The notes below the pieces were generated by a model. The model saw only the letters and a program-made list of their open reading frames with translations. It did not search any database and was not told the origin of the DNA. A program made the translations under genes and the position numbers. Positions 1 to 7,937 of a stretch of DNA of 64,000 nt are shown one piece after another. The stretch covers positions 47,632-111,631 of the forward strand of contig CALVHO010000004.1 in NCBI GenBank assembly GCA_944328445.1, read 5' to 3'. Origin of the DNA: an uncultured Clostridia bacterium. Lineage in GTDB: Bacteria; Bacillota; Clostridia; Christensenellales; Borkfalkiaceae. Within the stretch, counting starts at the first letter, position 1; every line of letters begins with the position of its first letter.

Positions 1-126
1 GGCGGGGCCGCGGCGCAGGGCGTGGCCAAGCCGAAGGGCGCGGTCAAGCCCTTCCTGCTGGCGGCGCTGCCCGGGCTCATCCTCTGCGCCGTGCTCTGGA
101 TCTACAACTTCATCGGGGGCCTGTGA
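1..126 (+). CDS. C-terminal end of an unidentified membrane-anchored protein (5' truncated)
   Basis: The window opens inside a reading frame that gives 41 residues before a TGA at 124-126. The visible part has a short Lys-containing stretch (VAKPKGAVKP) and then a hydrophobic segment of about 22 residues ending IYNFIGGL, which looks like a C-terminal membrane anchor. The stop is one base before the rlmH start, so the two genes are probably co-transcribed. Too little is present to name the protein. Confidence 0.6.
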   Translation, partial: GGAAAQGVAKPKGAVKPFLLAALPGLILCAVLWIYNFIGGL

Positions 127-127
127 C

Positions 128-565
128 ATGCAGAAAATCGGCATCGTCTGCGTCGGCAAGCTCAAAGAAAAATTTTACGCCGACGCCGTGAACGAATACC
201 GCAAGCGCCTTTCGCGCTTTGCCGAAGTGAACGTGCGCGAGCTGCCCGAGCGGCGCAGCCCCGCCGAGGAGGCGGACGCGGTGCTGCGCGAGATGCGCGG
301 CCACCGCATCGTTTTGGCGGTGGAGGGCAAAAAGCTGTCCAGCGAGGGCCTGGCCGCGCACATGAAGGCGCTCGCGGCCGCGGGGCGCGAGGTCACCTTC
401 GTCATCGGTTCCTCCTGCGGGCTGGACGCGCGCGTCAAGGCGGCGGCCGACCTGCTGCTCTCCTTTTCGGACATGACCTTCCCGCACCACCTCATGCGCG
501 TCATGCTCCTGGAACAGGTCTACCGCGCCTGCATGATCAACGCGGGCAGCGACTACCACAAATAA
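128..565 (+). CDS. rlmH: 23S rRNA (pseudouridine-1915-N3) methyltransferase RlmH
   Basis: RlmH is a small SPOUT-class methyltransferase that uses SAM to methylate pseudouridine 1915 in helix 69 of 23S rRNA, on assembled 70S ribosomes. The 145-residue product is slightly shorter than the usual 155-159. It carries the family N-terminus (MQKIGIVCVGKLKEKFY), the SPOUT glycine loop as VIGSSCGLD near residues 97-105, and the diagnostic C-terminus LLEQVYRACMI followed by SDYHK. The ATG at 128 follows directly on the stop of the upstream gene. The Gly-rich loop reads GSSCG rather than the commoner GGxxG, a mild variation. Identification is firm. Confidence 0.95.
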   Translation: MQKIGIVCVGKLKEKFYADAVNEYRKRLSRFAEVNVRELPERRSPAEEADAVLREMRGHRIVLAVEGKKLSSEGLAAHMKALAAAGREVTFVIGSSCGLDARVKAAADLLLSFSDMTFPHHLMRVMLLEQVYRACMINAGSDYHK

Positions 566-620
566 CGCCGCGCGCCTGCGGGCGGCGGCCACAAACGGCG
601 CCGCGTTCATACAATGGCGT

Positions 621-1460
621 ATGGACGTTTTGGAAAGGGTATCCCGTTTTTGGCAAGGGTACGGCGGGGCAAAGACGGTCATCGGCCGCAGCGTCTGCGG
701 GCAGCCGATATACGCCCTGTTCTGCGGCGTCGGGCGGCCGCGCATCCTCGTGCAGTGCGCCATCCACGCCCGCGAATGGGTCACGGCGCTGCTGGCGGAG
801 GAGTGGCTCGGGCGGGGCATGCCCGTGGGCAGCGCGGCCTTCGTGCCCCTGGCCGATCCCGACGGCGCCGCCATCGCCCTGCGCGGCGAGGGGTTTTTGC
901 GCACCCTCCCGCCCGCGCGCGCTTCGTTTTTGCGCCGCGTGAACGGAGACCGCCCGTTCGCCCTGTGGAAAGCCAACGCGAACGCCGTCGACCTCAACGT
1001 CAACTTCCCCGCGCGGTGGGGGGAAGGCGCGCGGAACGTGCGCGCCCCCGCGCCCGAAAATTACATCGGCCCGCACCCCTTTTCGGAGCCGGAAACGCGG
1101 GCGCTGCGCGATCTTACGCTGCGCTTCCGCCCGGACGCGGCCTTGGCCTACCACACCAAGGGGCGGGAGATCTATTGGGAATTCGGCCAGCGCGGCCGCG
1201 CCCGCCGCCGCGACGCGGCCCTGGCCGCGGCGCTCGCGAGGGAGACGGGCTACGCCGTCCGCCCCGCGCCGCACAGCGCGGGCGGCTACAAGGACTGGTG
1301 CGTGCAGGCGCTGGGCATCCCCGCCTTCACGCTCGAAGCGGGCAGCGACGGGCTTTCGCACCCGCTCGGCGAGCGGGAATTGCCCGCGCTCGCCGCGGAA
1401 AACGCGCGCGTCCCCGCGCTCTTGGCAACATGGCTATGGAAGAAAAGATACGGTTCATGA
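621..1460 (+). CDS. M14-family zinc carboxypeptidase (cytoplasmic type)
   Basis: Predicted zinc metallopeptidase of family M14. The pieces of an M14 active site are present in order: the HxxE zinc motif at His49/Glu52 (IHAREWV), the substrate-binding stretch DLNVNFP at about 124-130, a third zinc ligand at His178 (AYHTKGREIYWE), and the catalytic Glu at Glu239 (FTLEAGSD). At 279 residues it is a bare catalytic domain with no signal peptide, so it probably acts in the cytoplasm, perhaps on gamma-D-glutamyl-diamino acid muropeptides as related Bacillota enzymes do; the substrate is inferred. The start at 621 is preferred over an upstream ATG at 614, which is in another frame. Its 3' end overlaps tadA by 31 bases, suggesting coupled expression. 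Confidence 0.8.
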   Translation: MDVLERVSRFWQGYGGAKTVIGRSVCGQPIYALFCGVGRPRILVQCAIHAREWVTALLAEEWLGRGMPVGSAAFVPLADPDGAAIALRGEGFLRTLPPARASFLRRVNGDRPFALWKANANAVDLNVNFPARWGEGARNVRAPAPENYIGPHPFSEPETRALRDLTLRFRPDAALAYHTKGREIYWEFGQRGRARRRDAALAAALARETGYAVRPAPHSAGGYKDWCVQALGIPAFTLEAGSDGLSHPLGERELPALAAENARVPALLATWLWKKRYGS

Positions 1461-1942
1461 AGGAGGCGCTCAAACGCGCCCGCAAAGGTCTGGCGCAGGG
1501 CGAGGTGCCCGTCGGCGCCGTCGTCGTCTGCGAAGGGAAGGTCATCGCCTCGGGCTACAACCGCCGCACCGCCACGCAGACGGCGCTTTCGCACGCGGAG
1601 ATGTACGCCATCGACCGCGCCTGCAAAAAATGCGGCAGCTGGCGGCTGCCCGATTGCGACCTGTACGTCACCTTGGAGCCCTGCCCGATGTGCATGGGCG
1701 CGGCCCTCAACGCGCGCATCCGCAAGATCTATTTCGGCGCGTATGAACAAAAGGGCCGCTCGATGACGCGCGAACTGGCCCAAAGCAACCTGTTGAACCA
1801 CACCCTCGAAGTGGAGGGCGGCGTGCTCGAAGAGGAGTGCTCGGCCATCCTTTCGGGCTTTTTCCGCGACATGCGCGGCAAGGGCCGGCAGGCCGCCGCG
1901 GAACGCACCCCCGCGGAAGGGGAGGAGCCGTTCGCGCAGTAG
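1430..1942 (+). CDS. tadA: tRNA-specific adenosine deaminase TadA
   Basis: TadA deaminates A34 to inosine in the tRNA-Arg(ACG) wobble position, letting one tRNA read several codons. The product is about 170 residues, the family's usual length. It shows the cytidine-deaminase zinc site: the catalytic HAE motif (LSHAEMYAI, about residues 55-57) and the PCxxC pair (LEPCPMCMGA, about 85-88), plus the QGEVPVGAVV stretch typical of TadA. Two in-frame ATGs at 1430 and 1436 are both possible and neither has a clear ribosome-binding site; both lie inside the end of the M14 peptidase gene, so translational coupling is likely. The Gln/Glu-rich tail after residue 150 is variable in the family. Confidence 0.95.
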   Translation: MAMEEKIRFMKEALKRARKGLAQGEVPVGAVVVCEGKVIASGYNRRTATQTALSHAEMYAIDRACKKCGSWRLPDCDLYVTLEPCPMCMGAALNARIRKIYFGAYEQKGRSMTRELAQSNLLNHTLEVEGGVLEEECSAILSGFFRDMRGKGRQAAAERTPAEGEEPFAQ

Positions 1943-2087
1943 AGCGAAAGTTTTGCAGAGAGCGCGGCCCCGTTCACGCAAGGGCCCGAAAGCCCCGCAA
2001 GGAACGGGGAGGGGCGGGCCGCGCAACGCGCGCGGGGAGGGGAAGGCCCTGCCCTGCGGGAAAAGCGGAAAAAGGCCCGCAAAACAT

Positions 2088-2116
2088 TTGACTATTTCTC
2101 GCAAACCTTTTACAAT
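2088..2116 (+). promoter_or_regulatory. Sigma-A-type promoter upstream of the prs leader
   Basis: TTGACT (2088-2093), a 17-bp spacer and TACAAT (2111-2116) form a near-consensus housekeeping promoter. Transcription would begin near 2123, almost 200 bases before prs. Between tadA and this promoter (1943-2087) I see only G+C-rich sequence with no gene or clear terminator. Confidence 0.85.
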
Positions 2117-2122
2117 AGAAGG

Positions 2123-2237
2123 GCGTGCCGCGGGGGAAACCGCGCCGCGTTCGCACGGCCGTCCGTTCCGTAAGGGAACGTTTCGGCATGGGGGAGTACT
2201 GGCGGAAAGGAAAGCGTCCGCCCGGCTTTTTTGTTTT
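2123..2237 (+). ncRNA. Structured leader RNA ending in a terminator-like hairpin, upstream of prs
   Basis: The predicted transcript start is followed by several potential helices: CGCGG/CCGCG (2129-2133 with 2140-2144), CGTTCC/GGAACG (2164-2169 with 2175-2180), and a possible closing pairing TGCCG/CGGCA (2126-2130 with 2184-2188). A last hairpin GGCGGA/TCCGCC (2201-2206 with 2217-2222) is followed after CGGC by six Ts and then GTTTT, like an intrinsic terminator. This could be an attenuating 5' leader for prs or an independent small RNA. I did not recognise a known riboswitch class; pairing was judged by eye. Confidence 0.45.
2201..2237 (+). terminator. Putative intrinsic terminator/attenuator in the prs leader
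   Basis: A six-base-pair G+C stem (2201-2206 with 2217-2222) has a ten-base loop and is followed by CGGC and a T-run at 2227-2232. It lies between a strong promoter and prs, so it must be read through or conditionally disrupted if that promoter serves prs. The stem is short and the T-run is offset by four bases. Confidence 0.45.
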
Positions 2238-2317
2238 GCGAAGAAAGCCGTTGTGATCGAACCGAGAAAAAACCGCGCAGGCATCCGCCGCGCACGGCAT
2301 TTTGTTTGGAGGTACGC

Positions 2318-3271
2318 ATGATAACGCACGGCAACGAGATCAAGCTCTTTGCGGGCAATTCCAACCGCCCCCTGGCGGAGGCGATCGCCAAAAAGCTCAA
2401 CACCGAGCTCGGCGGCGTGGAAGTCGGCCGCTTTTCGGACGGGGAGACGGCCGTCCACATCGACGAGACCGTCCGCGGGCGCGACCTGTTCATCATCCAG
2501 TCGACGTCTGCACCCGTCAACGACAACCTGATGGAGCTTCTGATCCTCATCGACGCCGCCCGCCGCGCCAGCGCGGGCCGCATCACGGCGGTCATCCCGT
2601 ATTTCGGGTACGCCCGCCAGGACAGGAAGGCACGTTCGCGCGACCCCATCACGGCCAAGCTCGTGGCCGACCTCATCACGGCCGCCGGTGCCGACCGCGT
2701 GCTGACGATGGACCTGCACGCCGCCCAGATCCAGGGCTTTTTCAACATCCCGCTCGACCACCTGCTCGGCGGGCCCACCCTTTACAATTATTTCAAGAGC
2801 AAGCGCATCGTCGATGAAAATTTCGTCATCGTCTCGCCCGACATCGGCTCGGTCACCCGCGCGCGCAACGTCGCCATGAAGCTCAACTGCCAGATGGCCA
2901 TCATCGACAAGCGCCGCCCCAAGGCCAACGTGATGGAGGTCATGAACATCATCGGCGACATCGAGGGCAAAAAATGCCTGATGGTGGACGACATGATCGA
3001 CACCGCGGGCACCATCTGCCAGGGCGCGCAGGCGCTCATCGACCACGGCGCCAAGGAAGTGTACGCGGGCTGCACGCACGCCGTGTTCAGCGGCCCCGCC
3101 ATGGACCGCCTGCAAAAGGCGCCCATCAAGGAACTCGTCGTGCTCGACACCATCGCCCTCCCGCCCGAAAAGCGGCTGGACAAGATCACCGTCATCTCGG
3201 TGGCGGATATCTTCGCCGCGGCCATCGAAAACGTCTATCTCGACAAGCCGATGTCCAAGATCTACGACTGA
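2318..3271 (+). CDS. prs: Ribose-phosphate pyrophosphokinase (PRPP synthetase)
   Basis: Makes 5-phosphoribosyl-1-pyrophosphate from ribose-5-phosphate and ATP, feeding purine, pyrimidine, His, Trp and NAD synthesis. The 317-residue product matches the family length. It has the N-terminal [15 protein letters not shown] region, the flexible catalytic loop as [13 protein letters not shown] (about 100-112), the divalent-metal motif as [13 protein letters not shown] (about 130-142; most homologues have HAGQ), and the PRPP-binding loop [11 protein letters not shown] near residues 222-232. ATG 2318 is chosen because GGAGG lies at 2308-2312, five bases upstream; longer in-frame extensions run through the leader RNA. 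Order prs-pth-mfd is the classic Bacillota arrangement. Expression may be controlled by the leader at 2123-2237. Confidence 0.97.
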   Translation: MITHGNEIKLFAGNSNRPLAEAIAKKLNTELGGVEVGRFSDGETAVHIDETVRGRDLFIIQSTSAPVNDNLMELLILIDAARRASAGRITAVIPYFGYARQDRKARSRDPITAKLVADLITAAGADRVLTMDLHAAQIQGFFNIPLDHLLGGPTLYNYFKSKRIVDENFVIVSPDIGSVTRARNVAMKLNCQMAIIDKRRPKANVMEVMNIIGDIEGKKCLMVDDMIDTAGTICQGAQALIDHGAKEVYAGCTHAVFSGPAMDRLQKAPIKELVVLDTIALPPEKRLDKITVISVADIFAAAIENVYLDKPMSKIYD

Positions 3272-3332
3272 TCGTTCTGCAAATTTTTTGCCGCGAAACC
3301 CTGTTTTCATCCGATACGGACCCTTTCCTTTT

Positions 3333-3356
3333 GCCGCGTTTTGTACAAAACGCGGC
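3333..3356. repeat. Perfect 24-bp palindrome between prs and pth
   Basis: Positions 3333-3356 equal their own reverse complement, with the A/T core TTTTGTACAAAA flanked by GCCGCG and CGCGGC. There is no T-run after it, so it is not a standard terminator. It may be a dimeric repressor operator for pth-mfd or an RNA hairpin. The core resembles motifs clustered upstream of ppx at 28995-29159. Confidence 0.7.
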
Positions 3357-3461
3357 GTTCGCGCGTACGAGCGAAAACAGGGCGCATGGCAAGAACGCGC
3401 GCGGCCGCGGGCCCCGTTCGGCCTTTTTTGCGGGCGGCGCAAATACAGGAGTGTGGCGGAT

Positions 3462-4031
3462 ATGTACCTCATCGTGGGGCTTGGAAACCCCGAAAAACAG
3501 TACGAAACGACCTTTCACAACCTCGGCTTCCTCGCCGTCGGCGAGGCGGCCGAAAAGCTGGGCGTCAAGTTCAAAAAAAAGGAGTGCGAGGCCTCGGTGG
3601 CCGAGGCGCACGTCGGCGGCGAGCGGGTCATCCTCGCCCGCCCCGTCACCTACATGAACGCGAGCGGCCGCGCCGTCAAGCAGCTGATGAAAAAATACAA
3701 GGCGGACCCTTCCGACCTTCTGGTCATCTACGACGACTACGACCTGCCCAAAGGCAAGCTGCGCATCCGCATGGCGGGCAGCGCGGGCACGCACAACGGC
3801 ATGCGCTCCGTCGTCGGCGAGATCGGCACGCAGGATTTCGCCCGCATCCGCATCGGCATCCGCGACCCCGAGGTGAACATCCCCGTCATGGGCTACGTAC
3901 TCTCGCAGATCCGCAAGGAGGATTACCCGCTCTTTGTCGACGCCTGTTCCGCCGCCGCCGACGCCGCCATCCGCTTTGCGCGCGGCGAAGGCATCGAAGC
4001 GGTCATGAACGCATACAACAAAAACGGCTGA
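3462..4031 (+). CDS. pth: Peptidyl-tRNA hydrolase
   Basis: Cleaves the ester bond of peptidyl-tRNAs that drop off the ribosome, recycling tRNA. The 189-residue product has the full Pth signature: MYLIVGLGNPEKQYETTFHN with the catalytic His near residue 20, the TYMNASG substrate stretch, the catalytic Asp region VIYDDYDLPKGKLR, and GTHNGMRSVVGEIGTQDFAR. Most homologues have GGHNG where this one reads GTHNG. ATG 3462 is fixed by the family's invariant N-terminus; a longer frame upstream runs across the 24-bp palindrome and is not conserved in character. It sits 190 bases after prs and 132 before mfd. Confidence 0.96.
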   Translation: MYLIVGLGNPEKQYETTFHNLGFLAVGEAAEKLGVKFKKKECEASVAEAHVGGERVILARPVTYMNASGRAVKQLMKKYKADPSDLLVIYDDYDLPKGKLRIRMAGSAGTHNGMRSVVGEIGTQDFARIRIGIRDPEVNIPVMGYVLSQIRKEDYPLFVDACSAAADAAIRFARGEGIEAVMNAYNKNG

Positions 4032-4163
4032 CGTTTCGTCCGCCTGCGCCCGCGGGCCTGCCGCGGGGCGCTTGGCGGGCATGCGCGCGCCCCGCCCGCG
4101 CGGGCAAGAGGTGCGCGGTTTTTCCCGCCCCGCCCGCGCGGGGCGGCAGGGGAGGTTTGGTTT

Positions 4164-7100
4164 ATGGCGGGATCTTTCGACGCGGATATCCTCGGGGGCG
4201 AGCACCCGGACCTTGCCCGCGACCTCCGCCTCGGCACGCCGACGGCGGTTTTCGGCGTTTCGGCCGCGCACAAGGCGCTCATCGCCGCCGCCTGCACGCA
4301 GGGGCGCTTCGTCTACGTGACGGCGGACGCGCCCTCCGCCGCCCGCACCGCCGCCGAGATCGCGGGATTTTCGGGCGAGCCGCCCGTGCTGCTTTGCGCC
4401 AAGGACGAGGTGTTGCTCTACAAGGAGGCAGTCTCCAAAGATTCCCTCTTCCGCCGCCTGGCCGCGCTGCACCGCATCCGCGCGGGCGCGCGCGCGATCG
4501 TGTGCGACGTGGAGAGCCTCATGCAGCTCTTCCCTGCCGACGTGCCCTGCCTGACCCTGCGCGAGGGGGAGGAGTGCGATTTTTCCGCGCTGCCCGCCCG
4601 CCTGGTGGCGATGGGGTACGTGCGCGGGGCGGCGGTGGAGAGCCGCGGCGCCTTCGCCTTGCGCGGCGACATCCTCGACATCTTCCCCGTCGGTGCCGAA
4701 AACCCCGTGCGCGTCGACTTTTTCGGCGACGCGGTGGAAAAGATCAAGCCCTACGACCCCGCCACGGGCGAGCGGCTCGGCCTCGCGCGCGAGGTGCAGA
4801 TCGTCGCCGCCACCGACGTGTTTGTCGCACAAGAGGAACGCGCCGCCGTCAAGGACGCGCTCGCGGGGGAGCTCCCTTCCTGGCGTGACGCCGCCGCCTA
4901 CGCCCGCGCGCAGGCCATCGCGGGGGACATCTGCGCCAAGCTCGAAGGGGGCGCCCCCTTCGGCGGGGCGGCCTATCTCTTCCCCCTCTTGAAAAACAAG
5001 ACGGACTTCGCCTCCTTCATCGGCGACGCGCTCTACATCTTTGACGAGGGCAAGCTCATCGCCGACCGCGTCGACGCCCTCTGCAAGGAGCACGCCGAGC
5101 GCTTTTTTTCGCTGAAACGGGCGGGCGAGGTCTTTTCCTTCGCGCGCGGCCAGCTCGCGGGCAAGGAGGAGATGTTCGCGCGCTTTTCCGCCGTGCGCGC
5201 CTGCGCGCTGCAATCGTTCGCGGCGCGCGTGCCCTTTTTCGACCCCTTGAAGATCTACAACATGCACGCCACCCCCGTGGGGCGGTACCTGAACGGCTTT
5301 GCCAACCTCGCCGCCGACGTGCGCCGCTGGACGGCGGGCGGGTACCGCGTGCTGCTGTACTGCGGAAACGCCGCCCGCGCCGACAAGATGCGCGACCTCC
5401 TGTTTGAGGAGGGCATCCCCGTCTCCGCCTGCCCCGCGCGGCTGTCCGACCTGCGCGGTGCCGCCGCGACGGCGGACGAACTGCCCTTCGGGCTGGTGCT
5501 GCACGAGGCGAAGCTCGCCCTCGTCGGCACGGGGGACATGTACACCAAGGCCGCGCCCCAAAAGCGCATCCGCCGCCGCAGGAACGACATGTTCACCTCC
5601 CCCGAAGTGGGAGACTTCGCCGTGCACGAAACGCACGGCATCGGCCGCATCACGGGCACGCAGATGATCGGCACGACGGACGGCACCAAGGAATACGTCG
5701 CCCTCGAATACCGCGGCGGAGACGTGCTGTACGTCCCCGTCGAACAGATGGACGTGCTCTCCCGCTACATGGGGGAGGAGAAGCCCGCCCTCTCCAAGAT
5801 CGGCGGCGCGGAGTTTGAAAAGGTCAAGCAGCGGGTGCGCACCTCCCTCAAAGCGATGGCCTTCGACCTCAAACAGCTCTACGCCGAGCGGGCCGAAAAG
5901 CGCGGGTTCGCCTGCAAGCCCTTCCGCGAGGAGATGGACGAGTTCGCCGCCGCCTTCGCCTACGAGGACACGCCCGACCAGGCCGTCTCCGTCCGCGAGA
6001 TCTGCGCGGACATGTGTTCGGAAAAGGTGATGGACCGCCTCCTCTGCGGAGACGTGGGCTATGGCAAGACCGAAGTGGCCTTCCGCGCCGCCTACCTGTG
6101 CGTGCTCAACGGCAAGCAGGCGGCGCTCATGTGCCCCAACACCGTTCTTTGCCAGCAGCATTACGAAACGGCCTGCAAGCGCTTTGCCGACTTCGGCGTG
6201 CGGGTGGAGGTCATCAACCGCTTCAAGACGCCCGCGCAACAGGCGGCCACCCTCGCCGCGCTTGCCCGCGGCGAGGTGGATCTCCTCATCGGCACCCACC
6301 GCCTGCTTTCCAAGGACGTGAAGTTCAAGGACATGGGGCTGCTGATCCTGGACGAGGAACAGCGCTTCGGCGTCGAACACAAGGAACAGCTCAAAAACAT
6401 CAAGCGCGACGTCGACTGCCTGACCATGACCGCTACGCCCATCCCGCGCACCCTGCACATGTCCCTCTCGGGCATCCGCGACATCAGCACCATCGAAACG
6501 CCGCCCGCCGCCCGCCTGCCCGTGCAGACGTACGTGGTGGAGGAGACGGAGGCGCTCATCCGCGACGCCTGCGTGCGCGAACTGGCGCGCGGCGGGCAGG
6601 TGTTCATCCTCTACAACCGCGTGGAGAGCATCCACACCTTCGCCGCCAAGATCGGGCAGATCGTGCCCGAGGCGAAGCTGTGCGTGGCGCACGGCCGCAT
6701 GGACCGCGCCGTGCTCGAAGACGGCATCCTCGGCTTTTACGAGGGCAAGAGCGACGTGCTCGTCTCCACGACCATCATCGAAAACGGCATCGACCTGCCC
6801 AAAGCGAACACCCTCATCGTCATCGACGCGGACCGCCTCGGCGTATCGCAGCTGTACCAGCTGCGGGGCAGGGTAGGGCGCGGTTCGGTCCTGGCGCACG
6901 CCTATTTCACGTACAAGCCCGAAAAGGTCATGACCGAAACGGCCGCCAAGCGCTTGCAGGCCATCCTCGAATTTACCGAGCTCGGCTCGGGGTTCAAGAT
7001 CGCCATGCGCGATTTGGAGATCCGCGGCGCGGGCAGCGTTCTGGGGCGCGAACAGCACGGCCATATGGACAAAGTGGGGTACGAGCTGTACGCCAAACTC

Positions 7101-7589
7101 TTGAAGGAGGCGCTCACGGGCGAGGAGCAGACGGTGGCCGACCTCGACATCAAGGCCGACGCCTACATCCCCGAAAGCTACATCGAGGCGAGCGCCTCGC
7201 GGCTGGACTGCTACAAGCAGATCGCCGAGATCCGCGATACGTCCGATTACCGCCGCGTCACCCTCTCGTTGGAGGAAAATTACGGAAAGCTGCCGCCCGA
7301 AGTGCTCAACCTCTTGATCATCGCCATGCTCAAAGCGCTGGCCGCGCGCTTCAACGTGCGCGCCATCTCGCTCTCGGCCAAGGGCGGGCGGCTGGAACTT
7401 CCTTCCCTCAACAGCCTGGCCGACAAGCGCCTTGCCGCCGCGCTCGACCAATTCCCCGCCGTGCGGGTGGAGATGTCCGCCGCGCCCGCTTTGCGCTTTG
7501 CGGGCGGGAAGGACGCGCGCGCCGTCATGCTCTCCATGGCCGATTTTCTGCGCTTCGCGGCGGGCGGCGGCCGCAAAGCCGCCCCGTGA
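4164..7589 (+). CDS. mfd: Transcription-repair coupling factor Mfd
   Basis: Mfd is an ATP-dependent DNA translocase that removes RNA polymerase stalled at lesions and recruits UvrA. At 1141 residues it has normal length and domain order: an N-terminal UvrB-like region (residues about 20-330, including RGDILDIFP and a UvrA-contact region), an RNA-polymerase-interacting domain (about 480-560, VGDFAVHETHGIGRI), then the RecG-like motor. The motor shows Walker A as GDVGYGKTE near 630, the DEEQ box (LILDEEQRFGVEHKEQ) near 728, TATPIPRTLHMS, and QLRGRVGRG. The C-terminal TRCF domain follows. ATG 4164 has GGAGG at 4151-4155. uvrB and uvrA, its partners in repair, lie 28 kb downstream. Confidence 0.97.
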   Translation: MAGSFDADILGGEHPDLARDLRLGTPTAVFGVSAAHKALIAAACTQGRFVYVTADAPSAARTAAEIAGFSGEPPVLLCAKDEVLLYKEAVSKDSLFRRLAALHRIRAGARAIVCDVESLMQLFPADVPCLTLREGEECDFSALPARLVAMGYVRGAAVESRGAFALRGDILDIFPVGAENPVRVDFFGDAVEKIKPYDPATGERLGLAREVQIVAATDVFVAQEERAAVKDALAGELPSWRDAAAYARAQAIAGDICAKLEGGAPFGGAAYLFPLLKNKTDFASFIGDALYIFDEGKLIADRVDALCKEHAERFFSLKRAGEVFSFARGQLAGKEEMFARFSAVRACALQSFAARVPFFDPLKIYNMHATPVGRYLNGFANLAADVRRWTAGGYRVLLYCGNAARADKMRDLLFEEGIPVSACPARLSDLRGAAATADELPFGLVLHEAKLALVGTGDMYTKAAPQKRIRRRRNDMFTSPEVGDFAVHETHGIGRITGTQMIGTTDGTKEYVALEYRGGDVLYVPVEQMDVLSRYMGEEKPALSKIGGAEFEKVKQRVRTSLKAMAFDLKQLYAERAEKRGFACKPFREEMDEFAAAFAYEDTPDQAVSVREICADMCSEKVMDRLLCGDVGYGKTEVAFRAAYLCVLNGKQAALMCPNTVLCQQHYETACKRFADFGVRVEVINRFKTPAQQAATLAALARGEVDLLIGTHRLLSKDVKFKDMGLLILDEEQRFGVEHKEQLKNIKRDVDCLTMTATPIPRTLHMSLSGIRDISTIETPPAARLPVQTYVVEETEALIRDACVRELARGGQVFILYNRVESIHTFAAKIGQIVPEAKLCVAHGRMDRAVLEDGILGFYEGKSDVLVSTTIIENGIDLPKANTLIVIDADRLGVSQLYQLRGRVGRGSVLAHAYFTYKPEKVMTETAAKRLQAILEFTELGSGFKIAMRDLEIRGAGSVLGREQHGHMDKVGYELYAKLLKEALTGEEQTVADLDIKADAYIPESYIEASASRLDCYKQIAEIRDTSDYRRVTLSLEENYGKLPPEVLNLLIIAMLKALAARFNVRAISLSAKGGRLELPSLNSLADKRLAAALDQFPAVRVEMSAAPALRFAGGKDARAVMLSMADFLRFAAGGGRKAAP

Positions 7590-7655
7590 GTTTCCGCGGG
7601 CCCTTTCGCGGCGGCCCGTGCGTCGCACGCAAGCCCGCCGCGCGAGTCCGTTTTT

Positions 7656-7790
7656 GTCGGCATATGTCCGCCCGTGCGGGGTCATTCCCGCGCGTTCGCG
7701 CCCGCCGTTGAGGCCCGTTTTCGGCGCGTTCGCGCCCGCTTGCGCGGGCTGTTTTCCGCGCGTGTGCGCCCGCCGTGTGAGCCCGCGGCG
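7656..7790. repeat. Degenerate 34-bp tandem repeats downstream of mfd
   Basis: The 16-base element GCGCGTTCGCGCCCGC occurs at 7690 and 7724, with a variant (GCGCGTGTGCGCCCGC) at 7758, exactly 34 bases apart. A weaker copy begins near 7656. The unit is G+C-rich with a short T-run and has no reading frame of its own. It occupies most of the 348-base gap between mfd and the next gene. Confidence 0.7.
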
Positions 7791-7828
7791 AAATTTTCAA
7801 ATTTGACCCGCTTTTCACGAAAAAGAGA

Positions 7829-7857
7829 TTGCTTTTCGGGCGGAAATACGCTATAAT
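7829..7857 (+). promoter_or_regulatory. Promoter of the foldase-like lipoprotein gene
   Basis: TTGCTT (7829-7834), 17-bp spacer, TATAAT (7852-7857). Transcription would start near 7864, about 74 bases before the ATG at 7938. Confidence 0.85.
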
Positions 7858-7937
7858 ATCGGTTGTATATATTGCGGTCCGTCCGCCTTTTCGGCGGCGG
7901 GGCCGTTTTGCAGACCAACCCCAAGCGGAGCAGTTCT

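Noticed and set aside
2123..2237. PRPP/guanidine (ykkC-like) or yybP-ykoY riboswitch
   Set aside because: GGGGAGTA resembles part of yybP-ykoY, but the remaining conserved blocks of either class are absent, so only an unclassified leader is reported.
2231..2317. N-terminal extension of prs
   Set aside because: The extension runs through the leader and terminator hairpin, whereas GGAGG and the family start fit ATG 2318.
3192..7685. A 1497-codon open frame on the minus strand opposite pth and mfd
   Set aside because: It is antisense to clearly identified genes. Its translation is low-complexity (His, Ala, Gly, Arg, Val-rich) with no domains, as expected in G+C-rich DNA.
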